Shown: positions 8,773 to 16,783, counted from the stretch's first letter. The stretch: DNA of 64,000 bases from DASQFQ01 sp963805525 (GCA_963805525.1 CAWDUT010000007.1:1240001-1304000), one strand, 5' to 3'. The notes: generated by a model not told the origin, from the sequence alone. Translations and numbers: made by a program.

Positions 8773-9539
8773 CAGCTCCCCTTCGGTGCGTGCCAGATCA
8801 GCGTGTGCCCGTCGTCGGGCACCGGGCGCGAGACGGCGCTCTGGCCGCCGTGCACGCGCAGCCAGGCGTCGTCGCCCAGGAAGGCGGGGACGCCGAACGG
8901 GAGGTCGCGGCGCGGGATCGCGGCGTGGTCGGCCTCCTTGAACTTGGCGCCGTAGTTGGGGCCGGTGTTGTCGCCGTCGGCGTCGGGCGTGACCACGCCG
9001 CGCAGGTCCTCGACCGCCGCGCGCCACGCGTTCAGCAGCTTGTCGGGGTCGCGGCTGGAGGGATGCGGCACGCGCTTGACCGGCACGTCGGGGATCGAGT
9101 CCCACAGCTCGACCGCACGCTGCGCCATCGCGCCGAACGCCACGACCGCCTGCAGCTCCGGGCCGGTGACGCGGTCGTAGAGCTCGTTGCGCCACGCGAG
9201 CTCGTCCGGCTCGTCGAGGTGTTTCTGCTCGGCCTGGGCCTGCGTGGGATGCACCGCGTACGCCCACGCGTTCACGCACACGTACAAGCGGGTCAGCCCG
9301 AGCTTGGTCAGGAAGCCCTGGACCCGCTGGCCCGCGTTGCCGACCAGGCAGCGGCCGGGGATGCGCTCGGTCGGCCCGGGGTCGGAGCCCACGCACAGCA
9401 CGCGCGCGGAGCCGTCGAGGCGGCCGCGGTAGAAGATCGGGCCCCAGTCGAACCAGAAGTCATCGGGGTGCGACGGAGACGGGACGCGCGCGAAGTGCGC
9501 CGCGAGCGAATCTGGCGGGCCGGGGTCGAACTCAGCCAC
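8772..9539 (-). CDS. Uracil-DNA-glycosylase-superfamily protein
   Basis: A 255-residue protein with the two signature motifs of the UDG fold. VLCVGSDPGPTERIPGR near residues 47-63 is the water-activating loop, with GNAGQRVQGFLTKLGL after it; RVPHPSSRD near 154-162 is the DNA-minor-groove loop. Family members remove uracil or other damaged bases, while some are only structurally related. The four cysteines of the iron-sulphur families are not seen. It heads a minus-strand operon with an amidohydrolase, a protease and a tyrosinase, which is an odd setting for a repair enzyme. Promoter elements should lie in 9540-9594, shared with the divergent membrane protein. Confidence 0.82.
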   Translation of the reverse strand: MAEFDPGPPDSLAAHFARVPSPSHPDDFWFDWGPIFYRGRLDGSARVLCVGSDPGPTERIPGRCLVGNAGQRVQGFLTKLGLTRLYVCVNAWAYAVHPTQAQAEQKHLDEPDELAWRNELYDRVTGPELQAVVAFGAMAQRAVELWDSIPDVPVKRVPHPSSRDPDKLLNAWRAAVEDLRGVVTPDADGDNTGPNYGAKFKEADHAAIPRRDLPFGVPAFLGDDAWLRVHGGQSAVSRPVPDDGHTLIWHAPKGS

Positions 9540-9594
9540 GGCGCGAGCCTAAACCAATCGTGTATCACCGGTCAGGGTTTCTGCTCTGTCGGGC

Positions 9595-10674
9595 ATGACC
9601 ACCACGCCCGAGGCTCCGCTCGCGGCCGCGCTGCTGCTCGGCTGGCGCGTCGCCGAGCTGTACGCGCTGGTCGACGACACCGGCGCCCCCGCGAGCGACA
9701 CGCTCCTCCCCGCCCACGGCAGCCTCGAGCCCGCCGACCAGCTCGAGCTGCAGCTCCGTGCCGCCGCGGGAGTGGCGGCGCGCGCGGGCGTCACCTCCAA
9801 GGGCGCCTCGCTCGAGGAGCTCGTGCGCCAGGCCCGCGGCGCGACCGCGACGCCGCAGGCGGCCGAGGCGTTCCGCGCCCACCTGCGCCGCTGCCACATC
9901 GAGGTGCAGAAGGACCTGTGGGCACTCGACGAGTCGGCCGGCAAGGCCTACGAGCTCGGCGGCGGCCTCTCCGACACCTACGGCCGCGTCTGCCGCGCCT
10001 ACCGCCGCGACGCGGAGGACACGCTCGCGACGTGGGAGGACGTCTTCCTCGCCGCGCGGGTCGAGCGGCTCAAGAAACTGCTCGACGACCTGCAGACGCG
10101 GCTCAACATGGCCGGCGTCACGGTCGTGCGCGCGCAACTGGATGCCTGGTCAGCAGGCGTCGCGGCGCGGCTGCGCGCGTGCGGCCTCCCGCGCGAGGAG
10201 ACCGTGCGCGAGGGCCTGCGGCGCCAGACCGTGATCTGGCGCCAGCTGCTGACCGGTGACAAGTCGCCCGAGGCCTACCTCGACCGCGACGCCCGCGCCG
10301 CGCTCCACGACGACCTGCGCGCGCTGATCTGGCGCCGCTACCGGCGCTGGGCGCTGATGCTCGCGGCGATCGTGATCGCCGGCGTGGCCGCGTGGCCGTA
10401 CCTCGAGGGCGTCCGCACCGAGGTGCTCGCGGCCGCCACCGCGCTCGGGCTCACGAGGGCGTCGGTGCTGCTGTCCGTGCGCGGGCGGCTCGACCAGTGG
10501 TCGCGACTGCTGTGGGACCGCGCGCTGGCGCAGAAGATCGTCGAGGTCACGCTCACGCTCGACAGCGTGCTGCCGCCGCCGCCCCGCGAGCGGCGGCTGC
10601 GCGTGAAGGTGCCGCACCTGCACCGGCCGCTCCCGGCCCGCGCGGAGATGGCGCCCTCAGGCCGCGGCGTGTGA
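9595..10674 (+). CDS. Membrane protein of unknown function
   Basis: A 359-residue protein I do not recognise. Residues 1-245 are soluble and mostly helical with many Arg/Glu pairs (ARVERLKKLLDDLQTRL suggests a coiled coil). One clear membrane helix lies near 250-270 (WALMLAAIVIAGVAAWPYL), with a second weak hydrophobic stretch near 280-297. The tail is proline- and arginine-rich. It is divergent from the glycosylase operon, separated by 55 bp, so the two may be co-regulated. Its end overlaps the RNase H gene on the other strand by 18 nt. Nothing in the sequence suggests an enzyme. Confidence 0.75.
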   Translation: MTTTPEAPLAAALLLGWRVAELYALVDDTGAPASDTLLPAHGSLEPADQLELQLRAAAGVAARAGVTSKGASLEELVRQARGATATPQAAEAFRAHLRRCHIEVQKDLWALDESAGKAYELGGGLSDTYGRVCRAYRRDAEDTLATWEDVFLAARVERLKKLLDDLQTRLNMAGVTVVRAQLDAWSAGVAARLRACGLPREETVREGLRRQTVIWRQLLTGDKSPEAYLDRDARAALHDDLRALIWRRYRRWALMLAAIVIAGVAAWPYLEGVRTEVLAAATALGLTRASVLLSVRGRLDQWSRLLWDRALAQKIVEVTLTLDSVLPPPPRERRLRVKVPHLHRPLPARAEMAPSGRGV

Positions 10675-11148
10675 GGCGGCCACGGCGAGCTGGTCCGCCC
10701 GGTCGTTGAGCGCCTTGTGGGCGTGCGCGGCGCCCGTCTCGTGCCCGCGCACCCAGTGCCAGCGCACCTTCGCGTGGCGGCCGATCTCCGCCTCCAGCGC
10801 CAGCACGAGGTCCTGGTTCTTGACCGGCTTGCCGGCGGCGGTCTTCCAGCCCCGGCGCTTCCAGCCCTTGATCCACTTCGTCATCGAGTCGAGCATCAGC
10901 GTCGAGTCGGTCACCACGCAGGCATGGCTGCCTGGCGGCAGCGAGCGCAGGCCCTCGATGGCGGCGGTGTACTCCATGCGGTTGTTGGTCGTGTGGGGCT
11001 CGCCGCCGTGCAGCTCGAGCGGCGCGGCGCCGCCGGGCGGGACGACGATCGCCGCCCAGCCGCCGGGGCCGGGGTTGCCGCGGCAGGCGCCGTCGGTCCA
11101 CACCAGCGCCTCGCCGTGGCGCGCCTCGACCGGGGTCTCAGGTGGCAT
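10657..11148 (-). CDS. rnhA: Ribonuclease HI
   Basis: A 163-residue RNase H. It has VWTDGACRGNPGPGGWAAI at the start (first Asp), NNRMEYTAAIEGL (Glu), VVTDSTLMLDSM (second Asp) and WHWVRGHETGAAHAHKALNDRAD with the flexible-loop His and last Asp, so the DEDD active site is complete. The enzyme cuts the RNA strand of RNA-DNA hybrids in the cytoplasm. The ATG at 11148 overlaps the end of the histidine kinase gene by 11 nt, so it is the last gene of that operon, probably for transcriptional convenience. Its stop converges on the membrane protein to the left. Confidence 0.93.
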   Translation of the reverse strand: MPPETPVEARHGEALVWTDGACRGNPGPGGWAAIVVPPGGAAPLELHGGEPHTTNNRMEYTAAIEGLRSLPPGSHACVVTDSTLMLDSMTKWIKGWKRRGWKTAAGKPVKNQDLVLALEAEIGRHAKVRWHWVRGHETGAAHAHKALNDRADQLAVAASHAAA

Positions 11149-12529
11149 CGCCGGCGATGGTAGGGACGGGCGAGGACGGCAGGAGGACCTCGACGCCCAG
11201 CCCGCCGCGGCTCGAGTCGCGCAGCCGCAGCTCGCCGCCGTGGATCGCGGCCTGCTGGGCGACGATCGCCAGCCCGAGGCCGGTGCCGCCGGGCGCCGCG
11301 CCCTCGCCGCGGGCGAACGGCTCGAGCAGCCGCGCGCGCTGGTCGGGCGCGATGCCGGGGCCGTCGTCCTCGATCCGGATGATCAGCTGCCCGTCGACGC
11401 GGACGAGCCCGAGGCCGACGCTGCCGCCCGGCCGGCCGTGCAGCGCGGCGTTGTCGAGCAGGTTGTCGACGAGCAGCCGCAGGCCGCCCTCCCAGCCGTC
11501 GACCGTGCCCTCGTCGACGCGGCCGGCGAGCTCGTAGTGCACGCCCGGGTGGCGCTTGCGCGCGCCGTGCACGGCGGCGTCAAGCAGGTCGCCGAGCTCG
11601 ACCGGCTCGCGCGGGAGGCTCTCGGCGGCCTCGCCGCGGGCGAGCGCTTGCAGGCCCTCGAGCAGGTGGACCATGCGGTCCTGCTCGGCGGTCATGTCGG
11701 CCACGAGCGCCTCGCGCTGCTCGAGCGGCAGCTCGGGGTTGCGGGCGAGCGTGTCGAGCTGGGTGCGCAGCGCGGTCAGCGGCGTGCGCAGCTCGTGGCC
11801 GGCGTCGGCGGCAAAGCGCCGCGTCGCCTCCAGTGCGCGGTCCGTGGCGGCGCTCTGCGTGCCGAGCCGCGCCAGCATCTCGTTCAGCGCGCCGGCGAGC
11901 TGGCGCACCTCGTCGGGGGCTCCCTGCTCGTCCGCGAGCGGCGTCGAGAGGTCCTCGGCGCCGCGGATGCGGGCGGCGCCGCCGCGCAGCCGCGCGAGCG
12001 GGCGGACGGCGAGCGTGGTCAGTCCCCACGCCGCGAGCGCGGTCAGCGCCAGCGCGATCGCGCCGAGCAGCAGCACGAGCCGGCGGGTGCGGCTGACGCG
12101 CTCCTCGACCGGCGCGAGCGAGCTGGCGATCTGCAGCCGCGGGTTGCCGAAGTCGGCGACCTGGAGCGTGAGCGAGCGCCAGGGCTGGCCGGCGATGTCG
12201 ATCGTCTCGAGCCCCGGGTTCTCCGGCACCGCCAGCGGCTGGTCGGGGACGTCGCCGGCCTGGCTGGTGACGTCGTCGCCATAGGCGACCTGCGCGAACG
12301 TGCCGCTGCCGCGCAGCAGCGCCTCGCCGCGATCCCGCCCGCGGCCGTACGCATCGCCGGGCCGGCGCAGGATCGAGTCGGCGCGGGCGCGCAGGTCGGC
12401 GTCGACCTGGTTGCGGCCGTCGCGCTCGACAGCGGCGAGCAGCAGCGCCCCCGCGAGCAGCCCGCAGATGCCGACGGCGGCGACCGCGGCGAGCACGATC
12501 CGCCCCCGCAGGCTGCCGGGCAGCCTCAT
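11138..12529 (-). CDS. Two-component sensor histidine kinase
   Basis: A 463-residue membrane kinase. The first helix is residues 12-33 (IVLAAVAAVGICGLLAGALLL), an extracytoplasmic sensor domain of about 110 residues follows, and the second helix is near 147-168, then HAMP. The phosphoacceptor is in FAADAGHELRTPLTALR near 225. N, G1 and G2 boxes follow (LVDNLLDNAALHG, IEDDGPGIAPD, GGTGLGLAIV). The ATG at 12529 makes an ATGA overlap with the response regulator; a GTG at 12544 is possible. It autophosphorylates and passes phosphate to the adjacent OmpR-type regulator. The signal is unknown, but the adjacent secreted repeat protein is a candidate partner. Confidence 0.93.
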   Translation of the reverse strand: MRLPGSLRGRIVLAAVAAVGICGLLAGALLLAAVERDGRNQVDADLRARADSILRRPGDAYGRGRDRGEALLRGSGTFAQVAYGDDVTSQAGDVPDQPLAVPENPGLETIDIAGQPWRSLTLQVADFGNPRLQIASSLAPVEERVSRTRRLVLLLGAIALALTALAAWGLTTLAVRPLARLRGGAARIRGAEDLSTPLADEQGAPDEVRQLAGALNEMLARLGTQSAATDRALEATRRFAADAGHELRTPLTALRTQLDTLARNPELPLEQREALVADMTAEQDRMVHLLEGLQALARGEAAESLPREPVELGDLLDAAVHGARKRHPGVHYELAGRVDEGTVDGWEGGLRLLVDNLLDNAALHGRPGGSVGLGLVRVDGQLIIRIEDDGPGIAPDQRARLLEPFARGEGAAPGGTGLGLAIVAQQAAIHGGELRLRDSSRGGLGVEVLLPSSPVPTIAGDAT

Positions 12530-13218
12530 GGCCGCAGCGCCCACCCCACGCCACGCACGGTGTGGAGGATGCGCGGCTCACCGCCTCCCTCGAGCTTGCG
12601 GCGCAGGTAGCCGACGAAGACGTCGACCACGTTGGTCTCCACGTCCGTCGTGTAGCCCCACACGAGCGACAGCAGCTGGTCGCGCGAGAGCACCTGGCCG
12701 GGGTGGCGGACGAACACGTCGAGGAGGTCGAACTCGCGGCGGGTGAGGCCGAGCTCGCGGCCGTCGCGGGTCGCGACGTGGCGGCGCGGGTCGACGACGA
12801 TGTCGCCCGCCATGTGCGGGCCCGCGCCCTCGGCGCCGTGGCGGCGCAGGAGCGCCTCGAGCCGCGCGGTCAGCTCGACGATCGCGAACGGCTTGATCAG
12901 GTAGTCGTCGGCGCCGGCCTGCAGGCCGGCGACGCGGTCCTCGACGTCGTCGCGCGCGGACAGCATGCAGACGGGCGTGTCGATGCCGTCGCTGCGCAGG
13001 CGCTTGACGACGCTGACACCGTCGAGCCGCGGCATCGTCACGTCGAGGACGATCACCGCCGGCGGCTTCTGCGCGACGGCGGCGAGCGCCTCGATTCCGT
13101 CGGCGGCGGTGGCTACGGCAAAGCCCTCGAGGCGCAGTGCGCGCTCGAGGGCCTGCCGGACGGTGGCCTCGTCGTCGACGACGAGGACAAGAGGATCGCT
13201 ACGGACCACGCCTCCCAT
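12526..13218 (-). CDS. OmpR-family response regulator
   Basis: A 230-residue regulator. The receiver domain has LVVDDE near residue 12-17, the phospho-Asp in IVLDVTMPRLDG near 57, Ser in CMLSARDD and Lys in YLIKPF. The C-terminal winged helix begins near 135 (LTRREFDLLDVFVRHPGQVLSRDQL) and ends with RGVGWALRP. Its ATG at 13218 overlaps the upstream secreted protein by 20 nt, and its end overlaps the kinase. Paired 11-bp direct repeats at 14122-14143 upstream of the operon and at 16431-16452 suit an OmpR-type dimer and are candidate binding sites. Confidence 0.93.
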   Translation of the reverse strand: MGGVVRSDPLVLVVDDEATVRQALERALRLEGFAVATAADGIEALAAVAQKPPAVIVLDVTMPRLDGVSVVKRLRSDGIDTPVCMLSARDDVEDRVAGLQAGADDYLIKPFAIVELTARLEALLRRHGAEGAGPHMAGDIVVDPRRHVATRDGRELGLTRREFDLLDVFVRHPGQVLSRDQLLSLVWGYTTDVETNVVDVFVGYLRRKLEGGGEPRILHTVRGVGWALRP

Positions 13219-14098
13219 GATGGCCGAGAGAGTCGATGACAGCGTCGACCTTCGACTTCGAGACGTTGAGCTCCTTGGCGAGATCGGCCGCGAAACCGTC
13301 GATCGCCTTGTTGCGCTGGGCCTTCAGGTCGTCCCGGATGCCCTTCAGCGCGGTCTTGAGCTTGGCCTGGCTCACGCCGAGGTCCTTGGCGAGCGCGCCG
13401 AGCTTCTCGTCACGCGCGCCGCGGCGGTCGAAGCCGGGATGAGGCCCACCCACCCCGCCCGGACGAGGGCCCGCACCCGGACCCGGCCGCAGGCTCTGCA
13501 GCGCGTCGCGCAGCTTCGCCTCGGTCACGCCGAGCTTGGTGGCGAGGGCACTCAGGTCGGGCGGGCCGGGCGGGCCGGCCTTGTGCTGGGCGTCGAGCGC
13601 CGCGCGGACCTTCGCCTCGGTCGTGCCGAGCTTGGCCGCGAGCTGCTTGGCGAACGCGTCGCGCACGTCGCCGCGATGGCCGTCGCGCTTGAGCTTGCGC
13701 CCGCCCTGACGGTCCCCGGCGCGCTTGTCGAGCGCGCTTTCGACCTTCGACTCGGGGATGCCGAGCTGCGTGGCGAGCGCCTTCGCGAACGCGGCGCGGA
13801 GGTCGTCGATCTTGCCCTTGCGGTCGTCGCGCAGGTTCTTCAGCGCGGCGAGAAGCTTGTCTTCGGAGACGCCGAGCTTCTTCGCGGCGTCGGCGAGCTC
13901 CTGGCGCGGGCCGCCGCGGAAGCGGTGCTTCCCGGGACCTGGCCCGTAACCAAAGCCGTAACCGCCCTGCTGGGCGTTGGCCTTCTGGCCCGCGAGCGCC
14001 TGGCCGTCGCCTGTCTGGCTCCCGAGCGCGTAAGCGCCGGAGGCGAGCACGAGGGCGCCCGAGAGGGCAGCCGCCGTCTTCTTGGTGCGTGGGGTCAT
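13199..14098 (-). CDS. Secreted helical-repeat protein, first gene of the two-component operon
   Basis: A 299-residue protein with a signal peptide (residues 1-25, KKTAAALSGALVLASGAYALG) and no enzyme motif. The mature part holds about six copies of a short helical unit of the form LAxxLGVxExKVxxAL, such as KKLGVSEDKLLAALKNL, TQLGIPESKVESALDK and TKLGVTEAKLRDALQSL, joined by Gly/Pro-rich and basic linkers. It is highly charged. It lies upstream of, and overlaps, the response regulator gene, so it may modulate or report to the kinase outside the cell. The promoter region 14099-14187 carries the 11-bp repeats. Confidence 0.8.
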   Translation of the reverse strand: MTPRTKKTAAALSGALVLASGAYALGSQTGDGQALAGQKANAQQGGYGFGYGPGPGKHRFRGGPRQELADAAKKLGVSEDKLLAALKNLRDDRKGKIDDLRAAFAKALATQLGIPESKVESALDKRAGDRQGGRKLKRDGHRGDVRDAFAKQLAAKLGTTEAKVRAALDAQHKAGPPGPPDLSALATKLGVTEAKLRDALQSLRPGPGAGPRPGGVGGPHPGFDRRGARDEKLGALAKDLGVSQAKLKTALKGIRDDLKAQRNKAIDGFAADLAKELNVSKSKVDAVIDSLGHHGRRGP

Positions 14099-14121
14099 GG
14101 CAGGAGCATCGGCGGGGTCAC

Positions 14122-14143
14122 TGAGAGTTCGCTAAGAGTTGGC
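14122..14143. promoter_or_regulatory. 11-bp direct repeats, candidate response-regulator site
   Basis: TGAGAGTTCGC (14122-14132) is followed immediately by TAAGAGTTGGC (14133-14143), a tandem 11-bp repeat sharing T-AGAGTT-GC. It lies between the secreted-protein/two-component operon and the divergent small membrane protein/ApbE operon. The same core AAGAGTTGGC recurs at 16432-16441. Eleven-bp spacing is typical for OmpR-family dimers. Binding by the local regulator is inference. Confidence 0.5.
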
Positions 14144-14187
14144 GAGCTTCTTAGGCGCTTTTCAACCTGCGCGCGCAGATTGGCCGC

Positions 14188-14475
14188 ATGCCTACGCGCC
14201 CGTCGTGGCGCCCGCTCGTGGCGGGCACCGTCGCTCTCTTCCTCGTCATCCTCGCGTTCCTGGCCGGCCAGCTCAAGTCGGGCGGCGATCCCGCGCTCGG
14301 TCGCAGCGCCTCGAGCCAGCAGACCTCCCAGCCGCAGACGACGGACCCAGGGTTCGGAGCCGACCCGAGCAGCGGCAGCGACCCGGACGACGGCTTCGTC
14401 CCCGGCGGCTCCGCACCCGCGCCCGCCGTGCCCGACGGCTCCTCGTCGCAAGCCCCAACCACCCACCAGTCATGA
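14188..14475 (+). CDS. Small single-pass membrane protein
   Basis: A 95-residue protein with one membrane helix at residues 10-28 (LVAGTVALFLVILAFLAGQL) and a low-complexity tail rich in Ser, Asp, Pro and Gln. There is no FMN-binding or heme motif. It starts at ATG 14188 and ends in an ATGA overlap with the ApbE gene. In similar redox operons a small anchored protein sits beside the flavin transferase, but this one lacks a recognisable flavinylation site, so its role (spacer, anchor or structural subunit) is unknown. Confidence 0.72.
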   Translation: MPTRPSWRPLVAGTVALFLVILAFLAGQLKSGGDPALGRSASSQQTSQPQTTDPGFGADPSSGSDPDDGFVPGGSAPAPAVPDGSSSQAPTTHQS

Positions 14476-15422
14476 CCCAGATCGACCTGGCCTTCCCCTC
14501 GATGGGCGGCGAAGCGCGCGTAAGGCTCGAGTCGGTGCTGTTCGACGAGGCCGAGCTGACCGCGCTCGCCGACGGCATCCACACCCAGATCGAGGCGGTC
14601 GAGGCCGCCCTCTCGCGCTTCGACCGTGACAGCGAGCTGAGCCGGCTCAACCGCGACCCGCGACCGGCGGTCCCCGCCTCCCCCCTGCTGCGGCGCGCGG
14701 TCGCGGCCGCTCTGTGGGCGGCCGAGGCCAGCGACGGGCTGGTCGACGCGACGCTGCTCGGCGAGCTCGAGCTGGCCGGCTACACCGGCCACTGGGAGAC
14801 GGCCGACCGCGCCGACGTCGACGTCGCTCTCGCCTCCGCTCCCCCGCGCCGCCCGGCCGCGCCGGCCGTCTGGCGCGTCCGCGACCGCCTGCGCCTCGAC
14901 GGCGAGGAGCGGGTCGTGCGGGCGCCGGGCGTACGGCTCGACCCCGGCGGGATCGCCAAGGGCATGGCCGCCGACCTCGCCGCCGCATCGCTCCCCGCCG
15001 GCGTCCGCTACGCGATCTCGTGCGGCGGCGACCTGGCGGTCGGTGGCGAGCGGCCGTGGGACGTCGCGGTCCGCAGCGCGCGTAATGAGACCGAGGTCCA
15101 CCGGCTGCGGGTGCGGTCCGGCGGCATCGCGACGTCGGGCATCGGCGCGCGGATCTGGCAGACCGAGGATGGCCGCTACGCCCACCACGTGATCGACCCC
15201 GCGACCGGCCGCCCGGCCTGGACCGGCCTGGTGGCGGTGACCGCGGTGGCCGGCACCGCGCTCGAGGCCGAGGTGCTCGCGAAGGCCGCGCTGCTCTCCG
15301 GGCCGCTCGGCGCGCGCCGGCTGGTGCGGCGCCGCGGTGGCGTGCTCCAGCACGACGACGGCCGCGTGGAGATCGTGCCGGCGCCGGCGGTCGTGCGGCT
15401 GCCCAGCCCAGTCGCGGCGTGA
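14472..15422 (+). CDS. apbE: FAD:protein FMN transferase
   Basis: A 316-residue ApbE-family protein. Visible family motifs are FPSMGGEARV at the start, EAALSRFDRDSELSRLNR near residues 42-60, DPGGIAKGMAAD near 157-168, the AISCGGDLAVGG loop near 178-189, and HHVIDPATGRP near 238-248. Known members move FMN from FAD to a Thr/Ser of a target protein using Mg2+. No lipoprotein signal is evident, so it may act inside the cell. It overlaps both neighbours (ATGA before, GTGA after) in a three-gene operon with a ferric-reductase-like membrane protein, which is the likely electron-transfer context. Confidence 0.88.
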   Translation: MTQIDLAFPSMGGEARVRLESVLFDEAELTALADGIHTQIEAVEAALSRFDRDSELSRLNRDPRPAVPASPLLRRAVAAALWAAEASDGLVDATLLGELELAGYTGHWETADRADVDVALASAPPRRPAAPAVWRVRDRLRLDGEERVVRAPGVRLDPGGIAKGMAADLAAASLPAGVRYAISCGGDLAVGGERPWDVAVRSARNETEVHRLRVRSGGIATSGIGARIWQTEDGRYAHHVIDPATGRPAWTGLVAVTAVAGTALEAEVLAKAALLSGPLGARRLVRRRGGVLQHDDGRVEIVPAPAVVRLPSPVAA

Positions 15423-16063
15423 ACCCGCTGGACTATCCGTTCTGGCTCGCCAGCCGCTCGGCCGGCGTCGTCGCCTACGTGCTGCTGAGCGGCTCGGTGA
15501 TCCTCGGCCTCGCGATGTCGACGCGGCTCGCGCGCGGGCGCGACGTCCGCGTCCTGCACGAGCGGATCGCGCTGCTGGCGCTCGGCGCGGTGGCCGCCCA
15601 CGGGCTGCTGCTGCTCCCGGACAGCTGGCTGCAACCGAAGCTCTCCGAGGTTCTGATCCCGTTCACGACCGGCTACCGGCCGCTGTGGACCGGGCTGGGG
15701 ATCCTCGCCACCTACGGCGCGGTGGGGCTCTCGCTGACCTACTACGCGCGCCGCCGCCTCGGCCATCGCCGGTGGCGCGCCGCGCATCGCTTCATCCCGA
15801 TCGCCTGGGCGCTCGCCGCTGCCCACGTGATCGGGGCGGGGACCGACGTCGTGAGCCCGTGGCTCCAGGTCGTCCTCGCCGCCACGATCGCCGCGATCGT
15901 GGTCTTGGGTGTCCAGCGCGGGCTGGCGGGCATGTCGCAGCCCGCTGGGAGGGAACCCGCGCGGGCCGGAGGTGGGTCCGCCGGAACGGAGCCGGCTCCA
16001 CCGGAGCCGGCTCCCGCCCGGCCCGAGCGCGAGCGGATGCCCGAGCTCGGGCTCTTCAAGTAG
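15419..16063 (+). CDS. Ferric-reductase-like transmembrane protein
   Basis: A 214-residue polytopic protein with about five helices (residues 13-33, 48-66, 83-103, 117-135, 142-162). Heme-ligand-like histidines are present in VLHERIALLALGAVAAHGLLL and in RRWRAAHRF and AAAHVIG, the pattern of the ferric reductase/YedZ (MsrQ) membrane domain. The C-terminal 50 residues are Pro/Glu/Ala-rich. It begins with GTG 15419 overlapping ApbE. The predicted role is heme-based electron transfer across the membrane with a flavinylated partner; the partner is not in this operon. Its stop abuts the convergent gene at 16065. Confidence 0.8.
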   Translation: MNPLDYPFWLASRSAGVVAYVLLSGSVILGLAMSTRLARGRDVRVLHERIALLALGAVAAHGLLLLPDSWLQPKLSEVLIPFTTGYRPLWTGLGILATYGAVGLSLTYYARRRLGHRRWRAAHRFIPIAWALAAAHVIGAGTDVVSPWLQVVLAATIAAIVVLGVQRGLAGMSQPAGREPARAGGGSAGTEPAPPEPAPARPERERMPELGLFK

Positions 16064-16064
16064 C

Positions 16065-16382
16065 TCAGTCGCCGCCGTGGTGGCCGCCGCCGCCGGAGCG
16101 CTGGACCGACACCGCGACCCAGCGCCCGTTGGAGCGCTTGACGGTGGCCTCGACGCGCTGGAGGCCCTTCTTGAGGCCGGCGAAGCCGTTGATGCGCTCG
16201 AAGCTCGTCGAGCTGCGGACCTTGATGCGGATCGTGCCGCGCTCAGAGTCATGGAGCCGGAACGTCTTGGCGTCGCGGTTGACGGACACCACGGTGCCCT
16301 CGTACTGACGCGTGGCCGCCGAGGCGACCCCGGTGGACATCAGGAGGGCGGAGATGACGGTGAGGAGGAAGGTTTTCTTCAT
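16065..16382 (-). CDS. Secreted small beta-barrel protein (DUF5666-like)
   Basis: A 105-residue protein with a signal peptide (KKTFLLTVISALLMSTGVASA) and a mature domain with alternating strands, YEGTVVSVNRDAKTFRLHD and TIRIKVRSSTSFERI, resembling the short OB-like repeats of DUF5666 proteins. The tail is a Gly/His cluster (GGGGHHGGD) that could bind metal. The ATG at 16382 was chosen because it opens the signal peptide directly; a GTG at 16391 is possible. An AAGAGTTGGC motif matching the two-component operon promoter lies 50-60 bp upstream, so it may belong to that regulon. Confidence 0.72.
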   Translation of the reverse strand: MKKTFLLTVISALLMSTGVASAATRQYEGTVVSVNRDAKTFRLHDSERGTIRIKVRSSTSFERINGFAGLKKGLQRVEATVKRSNGRWVAVSVQRSGGGGHHGGD

Positions 16383-16430
16383 GGCCGCCACTCTGGCGGC
16401 CGCCCGGCCAACCCCCTGCCAGCGGCGGGG

Positions 16431-16452
16431 AAAGAGTTGGCTAAGCCTTCAG
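16431..16452. promoter_or_regulatory. Second copy of the AAGAGTTGGC motif
   Basis: AAAGAGTTGGC (16431-16441) is followed by the weaker 11-bp unit TAAGCCTTCAG (16442-16452). It lies between the end of the small gene at 16449 and the start of the DUF5666-like gene at 16382, which it probably controls. The first unit matches 14133-14143 at ten of eleven bases. Confidence 0.4.
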
Positions 16453-16682
16453 GCCGCCTCGCGCAGGTCGGCGTACTGGTGCGCCAGCTCCTCGGCCCCG
16501 CTCCAGGTGCGGCGGTAGCCGACGGGCCCGTGGTCGAGGTCGACCACCTGATAGGCGAACGGGCCGCTGTGCTCGATCGCGAGGCGGGCGTCGCGCAGCC
16601 GCTCCGCCCGGCGCAGCGGATCGGGGTCGCCGAGGCGCCCGTCGATCGGCCACGGATAGGGATTGGTGCCGAGGTTGATCAT
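16449..16682 (-). CDS. Small hypothetical protein
   Basis: A 77-residue protein, MINLGTNPYPWPIDGRLGDP at the start and VGYRRTWSGAEELAHQYADL near the end. No signal peptide, membrane helix or known motif is seen, and it is rich in Arg, Asp and aromatic residues. The ATG at 16682 was chosen; a GTG at 16718 would add twelve residues of low complexity. Neither start has a clear ribosome binding site. The gene is divergent from the HAD phosphatase. It may be real because the frame is well filled and codon use matches its neighbours, but the call is modest. Confidence 0.5.
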   Translation of the reverse strand: MINLGTNPYPWPIDGRLGDPDPLRRAERLRDARLAIEHSGPFAYQVVDLDHGPVGYRRTWSGAEELAHQYADLREAA

Positions 16683-16783
16683 GCAGTGATGATCGGCAGC
16701 CGCGGGCGCAGCCACCACCGACCGGCGGTCGGAGCCGAAGCCCCTGCAATTCGACCGCTTGGCGAGCGCCTAAGCTGCACGCC

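Noticed and set aside
8772..9539. Iron-sulphur type uracil-DNA glycosylase
   Set aside because: The four cysteines of the family 4/5 enzymes are not present, so only superfamily membership is claimed.
14188..16063. A complete flavin-based electron-transfer system with a flavinylated subunit
   Set aside because: ApbE and a heme membrane protein are present, but the small neighbour has no flavinylation motif. Only an incomplete set can be supported.
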